64,000 nt of DNA from WM-3-3 sp041660045 (lineage in GTDB: Bacteria; Pseudomonadota; Gammaproteobacteria; Methylococcales; Methylomonadaceae), in contig JBAZXA010000001.1 of assembly GCA_041660045.1 (NCBI GenBank), positions 186,001-250,000 of the forward strand, given 5' to 3'. Below, piece by piece: positions 53,002 through 62,849 of the stretch. The position numbers and the translations under genes were made by a program. The notes beneath the pieces were generated by a model, which saw only the letters and a list, made by a program, of their open reading frames with translations, did no database searches and was not told the DNA's origin. The stretch's first letter is position 1, and each line of letters begins with the position of its first letter.

Positions 53002-55161
53002 ATGTCTAGTTTTTTGTCTATGATTCAAATTAACTGCAACCGATGCATGCTTGGCTTGTTAAGCTTAGCCTTATTTTTGGTAGCTTGTAGCAATAGCCCA
53101 TTGAATAGCCCTTATTCAGATGAAGATAATCAACTGTCTGTGCTGTATAGCTCATTTAGTGAGCGGCCTAAGCATTTAGATCCAGCGGTTTCCTATAATT
53201 CAAATGAATACACGTTTATTGCCCAAATTTATGAACCTTTGTTTCAATATCATTATTTACTTCGACCTTATCAATTAACACCCTTAACTGCGGCAGCCAT
53301 GCCAGTCGTACAATATTTGGATAGTCAAGGCCAAGCGTTGCCGTCCGGAAGTCAAGATGAAGCCATTATATACACTGAATATTTGCTTTCAATAAAACCG
53401 AATATTCAATACCAACCCCATCCTGCCTTAGCTAAGGATGTGAAGGGTAATTACATTTACCATCGTTTAACTACAGATGCGATTAGTCGGCTTAATACCT
53501 TATATGACTTACCAGAAGCAGGCTCGCGTGAGTTAATAGCGGACGATTATATCTATCAAATAAAACGCTTGGCAGATCCTAAGATACAATCACCGATAGC
53601 TGAAATCATGAAAAACTATATTGTAGGGTTTGATGAATTTTCTAAAATAGTAGCTAAAAAGCAAAAGGCTGAGATTAAGACCATCGATTTGACAGGGGTT
53701 AGTGTCGTTAACCGCTATCAATACAAGATAAGAATAAAAGGCAAATATCCGCAGTTTATGTTTTGGTTGGCCATGCCGTTTTTTTCACCTATGCCATGGG
53801 AGGCGGATGCGTTTTATGAGCAACCTGGACTGGCAGATAAAAATATTAAGCTCGATTGGTATCCTATTGGGACAGGTGCTTACTTATTAGCTGAAAATAA
53901 TCCAAACCGACGCATGGTGCTAAGTAAAAACCCATTATTCCATGAAGAGTTTTACCCGGCTGAAGGTGAGGTGGGTGATCAACAAAAAGGTCTATTAAAG
54001 GATGCTGGTAAAGCCTTACCTTTTATAGATAAAGAGGTGTTTATTCTGGAAAAAGAAAGCATTCCTTATTGGAATAAATTTTTACAAGGTTATTATGATG
54101 CCTCAGGCATTGCCTCTGATAGCTTTGACCAAGCAATCCAATTCACGGCTGGCGGCAATGTAGCCTTAACGGAGGACATGATAAAAAAAGGCATAAAATT
54201 AGAGACGGCAGTAACCACGTCTATCTATTATTTAGGCTTTAATATGCTGGATACCACGGTAGGCGGTAATACAGAATCAGCTAGAAAACTACGCTTGGCT
54301 ATAGCCATTGCGGTTGATTATGAGGAATATATCTCCATATTTACTAATGGTCGGGGTGTGCCGGCACAAGGCTTAATTCCGCCGGGAATATATGGTAATG
54401 CTGAAGGCGAGGCCGGTATTAACCCTTATGTCTATGATTGGGTGGATGGCAAGCCTAGGCGTAAACCACTACAAGCTGCTCTACAACTTATGCAGGAAGC
54501 AGGTTATGCCAATGGTATTGACCCTAAAACCAAGGCTCCCTTAGTGCTACATTTTGATACCACAGCTGTCGCTATTGATGACCGACCACGGCTAAACTGG
54601 TATCGTAAACAATTTGAAAAAATTGGTATTAAACTGGATGTTCGGGGTACCGACTACAACCGTTTTCAAGAAAAAATGCGCACCGGTAACGCCCAATTGT
54701 TCAATTGGGGTTGGAATGCCGATTACCCTGATCCAGAAAATTTCTTTTTTTTGTTGTTTGGGCCAAATTCAAAAGTAAGTCACGGCGGCGAAAATGCAGG
54801 TAATTATCAAAATCCTGAATTTGACCGATTATTTGAAAAAATGCGTAATATGGAAAACTCAGAACAGCGTTTCCAGATTATCCAGCAGATGCAAGACATC
54901 ATCCGTCGGGATTGTGCTTGGCTATTTGGTTACCATCCTAAAGGTTTTACGCTTTACCACAGTTGGTACCACAATTTAAAACCCAATTTAATGGCAAACA
55001 ATCAGCTTAAATATACTAGGATAGATGACGCCACACGGGCAAAAAAGCGTGCACAATGGAATCAACCGATAGTTTGGCCGTTGTTCGTAGTTTTATTTGT
55101 GCTAGCTTCGATGATCTTGCCTGCCATTAATGCTTTTCGGCATCGTAGCCGACAAGTTTAG
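53002..55161 (+). CDS. ABC transporter substrate-binding lipoprotein, OppA-like, with C-terminal anchor
   Basis: A ~719-aa protein of the bacterial extracellular solute-binding family 5. The N-terminal lipobox LFLVAC places the lipid Cys near residue 30. The family core includes KHLDPAVSYN, FIAQIYEPLFQY, WYPIGTGAYLL and FNWGWNADYPDPENFFFLL (given in parts). Unusually, a C-terminal hydrophobic helix (VWPLFVVLFVLASMILPAI) with a basic end adds a second membrane anchor. The start is uncertain: TTG 52999, ATG 53002 and later ATGs lack a clear ribosome site. The OppB-like permease follows 9 bp later. OppC and ATPase partners lie at 12.5-15.4 kb. Confidence 0.88.
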   Translation: MSSFLSMIQINCNRCMLGLLSLALFLVACSNSPLNSPYSDEDNQLSVLYSSFSERPKHLDPAVSYNSNEYTFIAQIYEPLFQYHYLLRPYQLTPLTAAAMPVVQYLDSQGQALPSGSQDEAIIYTEYLLSIKPNIQYQPHPALAKDVKGNYIYHRLTTDAISRLNTLYDLPEAGSRELIADDYIYQIKRLADPKIQSPIAEIMKNYIVGFDEFSKIVAKKQKAEIKTIDLTGVSVVNRYQYKIRIKGKYPQFMFWLAMPFFSPMPWEADAFYEQPGLADKNIKLDWYPIGTGAYLLAENNPNRRMVLSKNPLFHEEFYPAEGEVGDQQKGLLKDAGKALPFIDKEVFILEKESIPYWNKFLQGYYDASGIASDSFDQAIQFTAGGNVALTEDMIKKGIKLETAVTTSIYYLGFNMLDTTVGGNTESARKLRLAIAIAVDYEEYISIFTNGRGVPAQGLIPPGIYGNAEGEAGINPYVYDWVDGKPRRKPLQAALQLMQEAGYANGIDPKTKAPLVLHFDTTAVAIDDRPRLNWYRKQFEKIGIKLDVRGTDYNRFQEKMRTGNAQLFNWGWNADYPDPENFFFLLFGPNSKVSHGGENAGNYQNPEFDRLFEKMRNMENSEQRFQIIQQMQDIIRRDCAWLFGYHPKGFTLYHSWYHNLKPNLMANNQLKYTRIDDATRAKKRAQWNQPIVWPLFVVLFVLASMILPAINAFRHRSRQV

Positions 55162-55170
55162 GTAATCGCT

Positions 55171-56148
55171 ATGATCCAATATATTATCCGCAGATTGTTT
55201 TACGCTATACCCCTTTTGATAGGCGTTAATATTCTAACCTTTGTCTTGTTCTTTATCGTTAATAGCCCAGATGATATGGCCAGAATGCAACTTGGGCAAA
55301 AACATGTGACCGATAAAGCCATTGATAATTGGAAACAACAGCATGGCTATAACTTACCATTACTTTGGAACAGCGAGTCAACGGCTGAAAAAAAAATCAC
55401 CCAAACTATTTTTTTTACTAAATCAATGGGATTGTTTACGTTTAATTTTGGCAATTCCGATAATGGCCGCAACATCGGTGCCGATATTAGCCAGCGCATG
55501 TGGCCTAGTTTAGCGGTGGCCTTACCGACGTTGATTATCGGCCTGCTGGTAAATATTTGCTTTGCTTTGATGATGGTCTTATTTCGGCAAAGTTATTTGG
55601 AGTTAGCCGGTATGGTGTTATGCATTACCATTATGTCCGTATCTTCTTTGTTTTATATTATTGGTGGTCAGTTTTTTATTGGTAAGCTTTTAAGATTAAC
55701 CCCTATTTCGGGTTATGACGATGGTTTTGCCATGCTAAAGTTTTTGATCCTACCCGTGTTGGTTGGTGTTTTTTCAGGTATAGGTTCTGGTGTGCGTTGG
55801 TACCGAACGTTATTTTTAGAGGAAGTGGAAAAAGATTATGTGCGCACGGCGCGCGCAAAAGGCTTAACCGAAATCAAAACCCTATTCCGGCATGTCTTAC
55901 CAAATGCCATGTTACCCATTTTGACTGGCGTTGTTGTCGTGCTGCCAACGTTGTTCATGGGTAGCTTGATTATGGAATCTTTTTTTAGTATTCCAGGATT
56001 GGGTAGCTACACCATTGATGCAATTAATAATCAAGACTTTGCTATAGTCCGTGCCATGGTTTTTTTAGGTTCTGTCTTATATATTATAGGTTTATTGCTT
56101 ACAGATATTTCCTACACACTTGCTGACCCTAGAGTGAGGCTGGCTTAA
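55171..56148 (+). CDS. Peptide-type ABC transporter permease, OppB/DppB-like
   Basis: A 325-aa permease with six predicted membrane helices. It has the OppB N-terminal signature (YIIRRLFYAIPLLIGVNIL, ~4-22) and the EAA loop DYVRTARAKGLTEIKTLFRH at ~230. It begins 9 bp after the binding-protein gene. No OppC or ATPase gene follows, as a GNAT gene comes next on the same strand. The missing components are the ones at 12.5-15.4 kb, suggesting one transporter encoded at two loci. Confidence 0.93.
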   Translation: MIQYIIRRLFYAIPLLIGVNILTFVLFFIVNSPDDMARMQLGQKHVTDKAIDNWKQQHGYNLPLLWNSESTAEKKITQTIFFTKSMGLFTFNFGNSDNGRNIGADISQRMWPSLAVALPTLIIGLLVNICFALMMVLFRQSYLELAGMVLCITIMSVSSLFYIIGGQFFIGKLLRLTPISGYDDGFAMLKFLILPVLVGVFSGIGSGVRWYRTLFLEEVEKDYVRTARAKGLTEIKTLFRHVLPNAMLPILTGVVVVLPTLFMGSLIMESFFSIPGLGSYTIDAINNQDFAIVRAMVFLGSVLYIIGLLLTDISYTLADPRVRLA

Positions 56149-56155
56149 ATTCGTT

Positions 56156-56716
56156 ATGGATTATCGTACACAACCTAATCTGGCCAAAGCAACCGGTCCA
56201 GAGTTAAGCTTTTGTCGTGCCCAAGCAGATGATGCTGAAGCCATGGTAGCCTTAATCAATGCCGCATACCGTGGTGAATCCAGCAAGCAAGGCTGGACTA
56301 CAGAGGCCGATTTACTGGAAGGCCGCCGGACGGACATGGCTGAAATCAGCCAGATACTAAACGATGCCGATTCTATGTTCCTATTGTGTAAAGCGGATCA
56401 AGAATTACTTGGCACCATATATTTGCATAATGACTTGCACCATATTCAAATTAGTATGTTAGCTGTTACACCTGGGCAGCAAGGTTTAGGCATCGGCAGG
56501 CAACTATTATGCGCGGCGGAGGATATCGCATATAAAACTTGGAACATACGAAAATTTGTGATGGCCGTTATTCCTCTACGTCAGGAACTTATCGCTTTTT
56601 ATGAGCGGCGGGGTTACCAGCGTACAGGTAATATCGTAGCGTTTCCAATCAACCCTGTTATGTGGACACCTAAGGTTGATGGCTTAAGCCTAGAGATGCT
56701 GGAAAAAATTATATAG
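56156..56716 (+). CDS. GNAT-family N-acetyltransferase
   Basis: A 186-aa acetyltransferase-fold protein. The acetyl-CoA pyrophosphate loop is VTPGQQGLGIGRQLL (~104-118), and the closing strand FYERRGYQRTG near 143 is typical of GNAT enzymes. The acceptor (small molecule, peptide or protein) is not predictable. It lies 7 bp after the OppB-like gene and likely shares its transcript. Confidence 0.85.
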   Translation: MDYRTQPNLAKATGPELSFCRAQADDAEAMVALINAAYRGESSKQGWTTEADLLEGRRTDMAEISQILNDADSMFLLCKADQELLGTIYLHNDLHHIQISMLAVTPGQQGLGIGRQLLCAAEDIAYKTWNIRKFVMAVIPLRQELIAFYERRGYQRTGNIVAFPINPVMWTPKVDGLSLEMLEKII

Positions 56717-56819
56717 TTTTGGTTTTTCCCAGAATATTAAACAATTCGCGTCTAAGCCACCGTATGTATCCAAATAGACACAATAGGACAAAGTTTATCC
56801 CTTAGCATTTTAAGAATTT

Positions 56820-57335
56820 ATGGCGCGTAATATTGAAATTAAAGCCCGTGTTGACAACTTGCAGGCGCTTATTGACCTAGCAAGTCCGTTAGCTAATAGC
56901 CTGGCGGTTGAACTAGAGCAAGATGATACTTTTTTTAGTTGCGAAAATGGAAGGCTCAAACTTCGAACCTTTCCCGATGGAACTGGAGAACTTATATTTT
57001 ATCAACGCTCAGATATACAAGGGCCAAAAGAGTCATATTACGTCCTTACACCTACCTCAGCGCCTGACTCATTGCGCTTAGCCTTAACACAGGCTTATGG
57101 ACAAGTCGGCAGGGTACGCAAACAGCGGACATTGTTAATTGTAGGCCGCACGCGTATGCATTTTGACCGGGTTGAAGAGTTGGGGTCTTTTCTAGAACTT
57201 GAAGTCGTGTTACTAGATGATGAGCCACTAGAAAACGGTGTCAATGAGGCTCATTTACTAATGCATAAATTAGGTATTTGCGAAGCAGATTTAATAGAAC
57301 AAGCCTATGTAGACTTATTGCAGCATAATGCTTGA
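56820..57335 (+). CDS. CYTH-domain protein (class IV adenylate cyclase / thiamine triphosphatase-like)
   Basis: A 171-aa protein with the CYTH (tunnel-fold) pattern. It begins ARNIEIKAR, carrying the E-x-E-x-K metal/phosphate motif, and continues with charged strand motifs RLKLRTF, ELIFYQR and FDRVEELGSFLELEVV. The class acts on triphosphate substrates (ATP to cAMP, thiamine triphosphate or tripolyphosphate). The precise activity is not evident. A 103-bp gap separates it from the GNAT gene. Confidence 0.82.
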   Translation: MARNIEIKARVDNLQALIDLASPLANSLAVELEQDDTFFSCENGRLKLRTFPDGTGELIFYQRSDIQGPKESYYVLTPTSAPDSLRLALTQAYGQVGRVRKQRTLLIVGRTRMHFDRVEELGSFLELEVVLLDDEPLENGVNEAHLLMHKLGICEADLIEQAYVDLLQHNA

Positions 57336-57433
57336 AACAGTGCAGTCTTTTCTAGTATAAAACGATCACATGAGTGGTTAAGCAAGTAATTGAGACAGAA
57401 GTTAGCATCTGTGACTAAGTGCCTGTTTGTCAT

Positions 57434-57465
57434 GTTGCCCTACAGGGTTGTAGGGCAACGTTTAT
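57434..57465. terminator. Hairpin terminator between CYTH gene and htpX
   Basis: GTTGCCCTACA and TGTAGGGCAAC form a perfect 11-bp stem with a GGGT loop, followed by GTTTATA. It lies between convergent genes and may serve both. T tracts are modest. Confidence 0.75.
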
Positions 57466-57473
57466 AGCTATGA

Positions 57474-58349
57474 TTAAGCCTGGTTTTGTAAAGCGGCAAT
57501 ACGTTCTTCTAATGGGGGGTGGCTCATAAACAATTTGCTGACACCACCGCCATTAATGCCAAATGCTGCCAATTGCCCAGGAAGTTCAGGTGCTTCGTGA
57601 CCGCGTTGTAAAGCGCGCAAGGCGCTGATCATTTTTTGCTTTCCGGCTAAATTAGCGCCACCTGCATCAGCCCTGAATTCACGGTAACGGGAGAACCACA
57701 TGACCAACATACTGGCCAAAATGCCTAAGACAATTTGGGCAACCATTTGGGTAACATAATAGGCAGGACCATAACCACGTTCGGTTTTAAAGACCACGCG
57801 ATCAACAAAATGGCCGATAACCGTGGCAAAAAAGTACACAAAAGTATTCACTACGCCTTGCATTAATGCCATGGTGACCATATCGCCATTAGCAACGTGG
57901 CTAATTTCATGACCGACGACGGCTTCTACTTCATCGGCATTCATATTTTGTAATAAACCTGTGCTAACAGCCACTAAAGCGTTGTTTTTGCTCATGCCAG
58001 TGGCAAAAGCATTGGATTCTGGGGTTTGGAAAATGCCGACTTCGGGCATACCAATACCGGCAAGCTTGGCTTGTTTAGCCACAATACTTACTAACCATTG
58101 CTCAGTTTGGTTTTGTGGCTGATCAATGACATGGACACCCATTGCATTTTTGGCTGACCATTTAGAAATGGCCAAGGAAATGAAAGAGCCAGTCATGCCA
58201 ATAATGGCGGACATGACTAACAAGGCATCTAAATTAAGGTCTACGCCCTGTGCATCTAATGTGCTTTTTAATCCAAACACGCTGAAAATAACGCTGACGA
58301 CAACCATAATAGCAATGTTGGTCGCCAAAAATAACAAAATACGCATCAT
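57474..58349 (-). CDS. htpX: Membrane zinc metalloprotease HtpX
   Basis: A 291-aa inner-membrane protease in quality control of membrane proteins. Two N-terminal helices (5-25 and 40-60) precede the catalytic motif VGHEISHVANGD (His-Glu-x-x-His near 145-149). The downstream YREFRADAGGANL supplies the third zinc ligand Glu (~225). Two further hydrophobic segments lie between. A sigma32-like promoter is upstream, fitting its known membership of the heat-shock regulon. Confidence 0.96.
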   Translation of the reverse strand: MMRILLFLATNIAIMVVVSVIFSVFGLKSTLDAQGVDLNLDALLVMSAIIGMTGSFISLAISKWSAKNAMGVHVIDQPQNQTEQWLVSIVAKQAKLAGIGMPEVGIFQTPESNAFATGMSKNNALVAVSTGLLQNMNADEVEAVVGHEISHVANGDMVTMALMQGVVNTFVYFFATVIGHFVDRVVFKTERGYGPAYYVTQMVAQIVLGILASMLVMWFSRYREFRADAGGANLAGKQKMISALRALQRGHEAPELPGQLAAFGINGGGVSKLFMSHPPLEERIAALQNQA

Positions 58350-58386
58350 AAAATAAACCCTTGTTGTTGGTTGTGGTTGTCGATAG

Positions 58387-58414
58387 ATTTGGGGATTGAA
58401 TAAATGAATTCAAG
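58387..58414 (-). promoter_or_regulatory. Sigma32-type promoter for htpX
   Basis: Read on the minus strand: CTTGAAT (58414-58408), 13-bp spacer, CCCCAAAT (58394-58387). It matches RpoH consensus at 6 of 7 in the -35 and with one mismatch in the -10. Confidence 0.75.
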
Positions 58415-58470
58415 TACAGATTAGAGTGATAATATACCGCAAAGTTTATTTTTACATAAAGAGACTATTA

Positions 58471-59586
58471 ATGAAAATTTGGAAAATAGCACTTTTCAGC
58501 TTGATTTTTGGCTTTTTTGACTCAGTTTATGCTAATGCTAAACATCAAGAACTACTTGCGCAATTACATTTACCCCCAGGTTTTTCAATTAGTATCTTTG
58601 CTGATGGCGTGCCTAATGCGCGTAGTTTGGCTCTTGGCGATGAAGGCGTTGTGTTTGTTGGCAATGGCTCAGAAGGCAAGGTTTACGCCGTGCGGGATAG
58701 TAATCACGATGGCATTGCAGAACAGCGTTATGTGATTGCTGAGGGGCTATATATGCCAAATGGTTTAGCTTACAAGGATGGTGCTTTGTATGTCGCGGAA
58801 GTCAACCGTATTATTCGCTTTGACTATATTATCCAGCAATTAGAAAATCCACCCAAACCAATTGTGGTCTATGATCGGTTCCCTTCAGATCGTCATCATG
58901 GTTGGAAGTATTTACGTTTTGGCCCTGACAATAAACTTTATACGGCAGTAGGTGCACCTTGTAATCTGTGTAATCCAACGCAAGAAATTTATACATCTTT
59001 AGTACGGCTTAATCAAGATGGTAGTGGTTTTGAAATGTTAGCCCGCGGTATCCGTAATAGTGTTGGTTTTGATTGGGAACCCACAACTAAGGCACTGTAT
59101 TTTACAGATAATGGCCGTGATTATTTAGGTGATGATATCCCACCCGAAGAGCTGAATCGATGGACCGAAAAAGGCCAACATTTCGGTTACCCATTTTGCC
59201 ATGGAGGCACGATTTTAGATCCTGAATTCGGTGCTGGTAAAAAATGTGCTGATTTTATACCGCCAGTATGGAAGTTTAATGCACACATGGCGGCTTTAGG
59301 TATACGGTTTTATAAAGGTGGGCAATTTCCTGCGGAATATAAAAATCAATTATTTGTCGCCCAGCATGGGTCTTGGAATAGAACACAACCGCAAGGTTAT
59401 CGTGTCGTGATGGTAAAGTTTGTCCAGGGTAAGCCCGTGTCAGACAGAGTGTTTATTGATGGCTGGTTAAAGCCAGACGGTGAGGTATTAGGGCGGCCAG
59501 TAGATGTCTTGGAATTACCTAATGGTAGCTTGTTAATTAGTGATGACAAGCTGGGTGTAATCTATAAAGTGGAATTCAAGCCTTAG
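58471..59586 (+). CDS. Sorbosone dehydrogenase-like PQQ-type beta-propeller protein
   Basis: Using the ATG at 58471 gives 371 aa, starting with a signal peptide (KIWKIALFSLIFGFFDSVYA). The rest is a six-bladed propeller of the L-sorbosone/glucose dehydrogenase type. Landmarks are LPPGFSISIFADGVPNARSL, NGLAYKDGALYVAEVNRI, DRHHGWKYLRFGPDNKLY, GIRNSVGFDWEP and AQHGSWNRTQPQGYR (given in parts). Two CxxC-like Cys (CNLC, ~170) may form a disulphide. The sugar or alcohol substrate is unknown. The Nudix gene begins immediately after its stop codon. Confidence 0.87.
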   Translation: MKIWKIALFSLIFGFFDSVYANAKHQELLAQLHLPPGFSISIFADGVPNARSLALGDEGVVFVGNGSEGKVYAVRDSNHDGIAEQRYVIAEGLYMPNGLAYKDGALYVAEVNRIIRFDYIIQQLENPPKPIVVYDRFPSDRHHGWKYLRFGPDNKLYTAVGAPCNLCNPTQEIYTSLVRLNQDGSGFEMLARGIRNSVGFDWEPTTKALYFTDNGRDYLGDDIPPEELNRWTEKGQHFGYPFCHGGTILDPEFGAGKKCADFIPPVWKFNAHMAALGIRFYKGGQFPAEYKNQLFVAQHGSWNRTQPQGYRVVMVKFVQGKPVSDRVFIDGWLKPDGEVLGRPVDVLELPNGSLLISDDKLGVIYKVEFKP

Positions 59587-60192
59587 ATGGATAAGCAATT
59601 TGAAGTTTTAAACAAAGAAGTCGTCTATCAGGGATTTTTCCGTATGGAAAAATACCGCCTAAAACACCAACTTTTTGTGGGTGGCTGGAGCCCTGAAATC
59701 AGCCGGGAACTGTTTTGCAGAGGGGAATGTGTTGGTGTTTTACTGTATGACCCTGACGCAGATAAAGTGATATTAATAGAACAGTTCCGGGTTGGGGCGA
59801 TAGACAAACCAGAAAAAGCTTGGATGCTAGAGATAGTGGCAGGTGTTGTTGAAGAGGGTGAAACGGCAAAACAAGTCGCTTATCGTGAGTCGCTTGAAGA
59901 AGCCGGCTGTAATATTGAGGCACTGTTGTTGATGTATGAATTTTACAGTACCCCGGGTGGTTCATCGGAATGGGTTAGCTTATATTGCGGTAAAGTGGAT
60001 AGCACCGGTATTGGTGGTATCCATGGTCTGTTAGAAGAACATGAAGATATTATGGTACGGGCAGTAGATTTTGAGGTGGCTTATCAAATGTTGTTAAATA
60101 AGGAAATTTCCGCTGCATTGCCAATTATTGCCATCCAATGGCTAGCGCTTAACCGCGGGCAATTACGTTTGCAATGGGCGGAACCTGCATAA
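59587..60192 (+). CDS. nudF: Nudix hydrolase, ADP-ribose pyrophosphatase type
   Basis: A 201-aa Nudix enzyme. The Nudix box GVVEEGETAKQVAYRESLEE (with AGC; ~96-118) has all key residues, including the REx2EE core. The preceding strand VILIEQFRVGAI and the following YSTPGGSSEWVSLYCGKVD belong to the ADP-ribose pyrophosphatase group (E. coli NudF 209 aa). It directly abuts the propeller gene. It may clear ADP-ribose or related pyrophosphates; the exact substrate is inferred from length and flanking strands. Confidence 0.88.
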   Translation: MDKQFEVLNKEVVYQGFFRMEKYRLKHQLFVGGWSPEISRELFCRGECVGVLLYDPDADKVILIEQFRVGAIDKPEKAWMLEIVAGVVEEGETAKQVAYRESLEEAGCNIEALLLMYEFYSTPGGSSEWVSLYCGKVDSTGIGGIHGLLEEHEDIMVRAVDFEVAYQMLLNKEISAALPIIAIQWLALNRGQLRLQWAEPA

Positions 60193-60202
60193 TGACTGAC
60201 CG

Positions 60203-61831
60203 TTAATAAATAATTTTTTGCTCTTTTAGGGCATTATAAATACTGTCGATGGCTAAGGTATCGCAATCAAATTCGATATCCGAATAAACAGCATGTAAAT
60301 TAACTGATAAGCAAATCAAGCCTGCATGCTTTAGGCGCTGAATGCAGGCTTCATTTTGCTGGCTTTCCAACACCGTAACAGCATGGCCGTTATCAAAAAG
60401 CCTGCGCTCCAATTGAAATGCTGTTTCATAAGCTTGCTGGCCAGACAAGGTGATAGCTATAGCTAGTTGGCTAAAACGCGCCGAGCGCTCGTTAATACTG
60501 ACAGGTGCTTGTAGGGCGTCAATAATTTCACCGGTAATCATGCCGGCACCCACAGTACCATTACTCAAACGGTCAATTATGATAAAAGAGCCCGTGCCTT
60601 TGCTGTTTTTATAGCTGTCAAATACGACGGGTGCCGTCACAGCAAGAGTACAAGAACCAATTTCATTAAGTTGCAAAGCGCTGGCATCATGATGTTGTAA
60701 GCTATTGACATCAATGCGGTAATGGATCATGGCAATAGACCCAGGAAGGCTACGCGTTGCCAGTTTAATCAAGTATTGGCGACCAGGAAGCAAGGGTTTT
60801 TCATGCATCCAAACGACGTTGGCCTTAAATTTGTTAGCAACTGAAACCTTGACTTGTTCGCTACCAATAATCAGATCGCCACGGCTAATATCTATTTCAT
60901 CTTCTAGTGTAAGCGTCACCGCCATGGGTGGAAAAGCCTGCTTTAAATCTCCATCATAGCTGACGATGGCTTTAATTTTACTAGTTTTGCCGGATGGTAA
61001 TGCGGTTATGCTGTCGCCAGTTTGAAACACACCAGCGGCAACAGTCCCGCAAAAACCGCGGAAATCTAGGTTAGGGCGGTTAACATATTGGACTGGAAAG
61101 CGTGCATCGGTAAAATTATGGTCACTGGCAATTTCAATACTATTGAGCAAGTCCATCATGGGTTTACCGGTATACCAGGGCATATTTACACTGGGATTAA
61201 CCACATTATCGCCATCCAAAGCTGACATGGGAATAAAATGGATGTCTTGTAAATCGAGGTTTTGGGTAAACGCTAAATAGTCGGCCCGAATTGTGTGGTA
61301 AGTTTCTTCGCTATAATTGACCAAGTCCATTTTGTTGATGGCAACAATAATATGCTTGATGCCTAACAACGAGGCGATAAAACTGTGGCGTCTAGTTTGG
61401 GTTTGGACGCCATAACGGGCATCAATCAAAATTATTGCCAAATCACAGGTAGAGGCGCCAGTCGCCATATTTCGGGTGTATTGTTCATGGCCTGGGGTAT
61501 CTGCAATGATGAATTTTCGGGTTGAAGTGGAAAAATAGCGGTAGGCAACATCGATGGTTATGCCTTGTTCCCGTTCCGCTTGCAAGCCGTCAACTAATAA
61601 AGCCAAGTCAATTTTACCTGCGCCTGTAGTACCAGATTTTACGCTGTCAGCTTGCACGGCGGCGAGCTGGTCTTCATAAATCATTTTAGAATCATGCAGC
61701 AATCGGCCAATTAAGGTGCTTTTACCGTCATCAACATTGCCGCAGGTTAAAAAACGTAATAATTCTTTACGTTCATGCTGAGCCAAATAGGCGTTTATGT
61801 CGGTACTGATTAAATCGGATTGGTGGGACAT
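60203..61831 (-). CDS. cysN: Sulfate adenylyltransferase subunit 1 (GTPase)
   Basis: GTPase subunit of ATP sulfurylase in sulfate assimilation. The ATG at 61831 (MSHQSDLI) gives 542 aa; an in-frame TTG twelve codons earlier is less likely, since the family begins here. GTPase motifs: G1 GNVDDGKSTLIGR (~30), G3 DTPGHEQYTRNM (~108) and G4 NKMDLV (~162), then beta-barrel domains II and III. There is no fused APS kinase (CysC) domain, unlike CysNC. cysD ends 41 bp upstream on the same strand. Confidence 0.95.
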   Translation of the reverse strand: MSHQSDLISTDINAYLAQHERKELLRFLTCGNVDDGKSTLIGRLLHDSKMIYEDQLAAVQADSVKSGTTGAGKIDLALLVDGLQAEREQGITIDVAYRYFSTSTRKFIIADTPGHEQYTRNMATGASTCDLAIILIDARYGVQTQTRRHSFIASLLGIKHIIVAINKMDLVNYSEETYHTIRADYLAFTQNLDLQDIHFIPMSALDGDNVVNPSVNMPWYTGKPMMDLLNSIEIASDHNFTDARFPVQYVNRPNLDFRGFCGTVAAGVFQTGDSITALPSGKTSKIKAIVSYDGDLKQAFPPMAVTLTLEDEIDISRGDLIIGSEQVKVSVANKFKANVVWMHEKPLLPGRQYLIKLATRSLPGSIAMIHYRIDVNSLQHHDASALQLNEIGSCTLAVTAPVVFDSYKNSKGTGSFIIIDRLSNGTVGAGMITGEIIDALQAPVSINERSARFSQLAIAITLSGQQAYETAFQLERRLFDNGHAVTVLESQQNEACIQRLKHAGLICLSVNLHAVYSDIEFDCDTLAIDSIYNALKEQKIIY

Positions 61832-61872
61832 GGTGTTATAAATTTTAAAGTTAGCGGTTGTTGGCAATGGGT

Positions 61873-62781
61873 TTAGAAATAACCTTCACGTTTTTTCTGT
61901 TCCATAGATCCTGCTTGATCGTGGTCAATTAAACGGCCTTGTCGTTCGGAAGTGGTGGTCAACAGCATTTCTTGGATAATTTCTGGTAAGGTTGTTGCTG
62001 TGGATTCAACTGCCCCCGTTAAAGGGTAGCAACCCAAAGTACGGAAGCGTACCATTTTCATTTCAACCTTATCTTCTGCACCTATGGGCATGCGCTCGTC
62101 ATCAACCATTATTAACATGCCATCTTTATTAACCACGGGGCGTTCTTTGGCAAAATAAAGTGGAACGATAGGAATGTTTTCCAGATGGATATATTGCCAA
62201 ATATCCAGCTCTGTCCAATTGGATAATGGAAAAACGCGGATACTCTCGCCTTTATCAATTTTACCGTTGTAAATATTCCAAAGCTCAGGGCGTTGGTTTT
62301 TAGGATCCCAGCGGTGGTTAGTGTCTCTAAATGAATACACCCGTTCTTTAGCCCGTGACTTTTCTTCGTCGCGACGCGCCCCACCAAATGCTGCATCAAA
62401 CTGATATTTATTCAATGCTTGTTTTAGGCCTTCAGTTTTCATAACATCAGTGTGTTTTTTGCTACCATGGCTGAATGGGCCTATGCCTTGGGCTACACCT
62501 TCTTCATTAATATGTACTAATAGGTCTAGACCTAGTGTTTTAACCATCTTATCCCGAAATTCGATCATTTCTTTGAATTTCCAGGTGGTGTCTACATGCA
62601 GTAAAGGGAAGGGCGGCTTTCCAGGATAGAAAGCCTTTATGGTCAAATGCAGCATAACAGCAGAATCTTTGCCGATAGAGTAAAGCATTACTGGGCGCTC
62701 AAATTCGGCGGCAACTTCACGGATTATATGGATACTTTCAGCTTCCAGTTGCTTAAGGTGCGTGAGATTATAATCAGTCAT
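61873..62781 (-). CDS. cysD: Sulfate adenylyltransferase subunit 2
   Basis: Catalytic subunit that makes APS from ATP and sulfate. The ATG at 62781 gives 302 aa, the exact E. coli CysD length, starting MTDYNLTHLKQLE; the frame extends further upstream without conservation. The PP-loop motif YSIGKDSAVMLHL is near residue 33, LLHVDTTWKF near 60, and the GARRDEEKSRAKER block near 130. It heads the cysDN pair. Confidence 0.97.
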   Translation of the reverse strand: MTDYNLTHLKQLEAESIHIIREVAAEFERPVMLYSIGKDSAVMLHLTIKAFYPGKPPFPLLHVDTTWKFKEMIEFRDKMVKTLGLDLLVHINEEGVAQGIGPFSHGSKKHTDVMKTEGLKQALNKYQFDAAFGGARRDEEKSRAKERVYSFRDTNHRWDPKNQRPELWNIYNGKIDKGESIRVFPLSNWTELDIWQYIHLENIPIVPLYFAKERPVVNKDGMLIMVDDERMPIGAEDKVEMKMVRFRTLGCYPLTGAVESTATTLPEIIQEMLLTTTSERQGRLIDHDQAGSMEQKKREGYF

Positions 62782-62849
62782 TAAAAATCCGTGGTTAGGT
62801 ATAAGTTGATTTTGCTGACAATAGCAGGACAATTATTCTAATAGGTATA

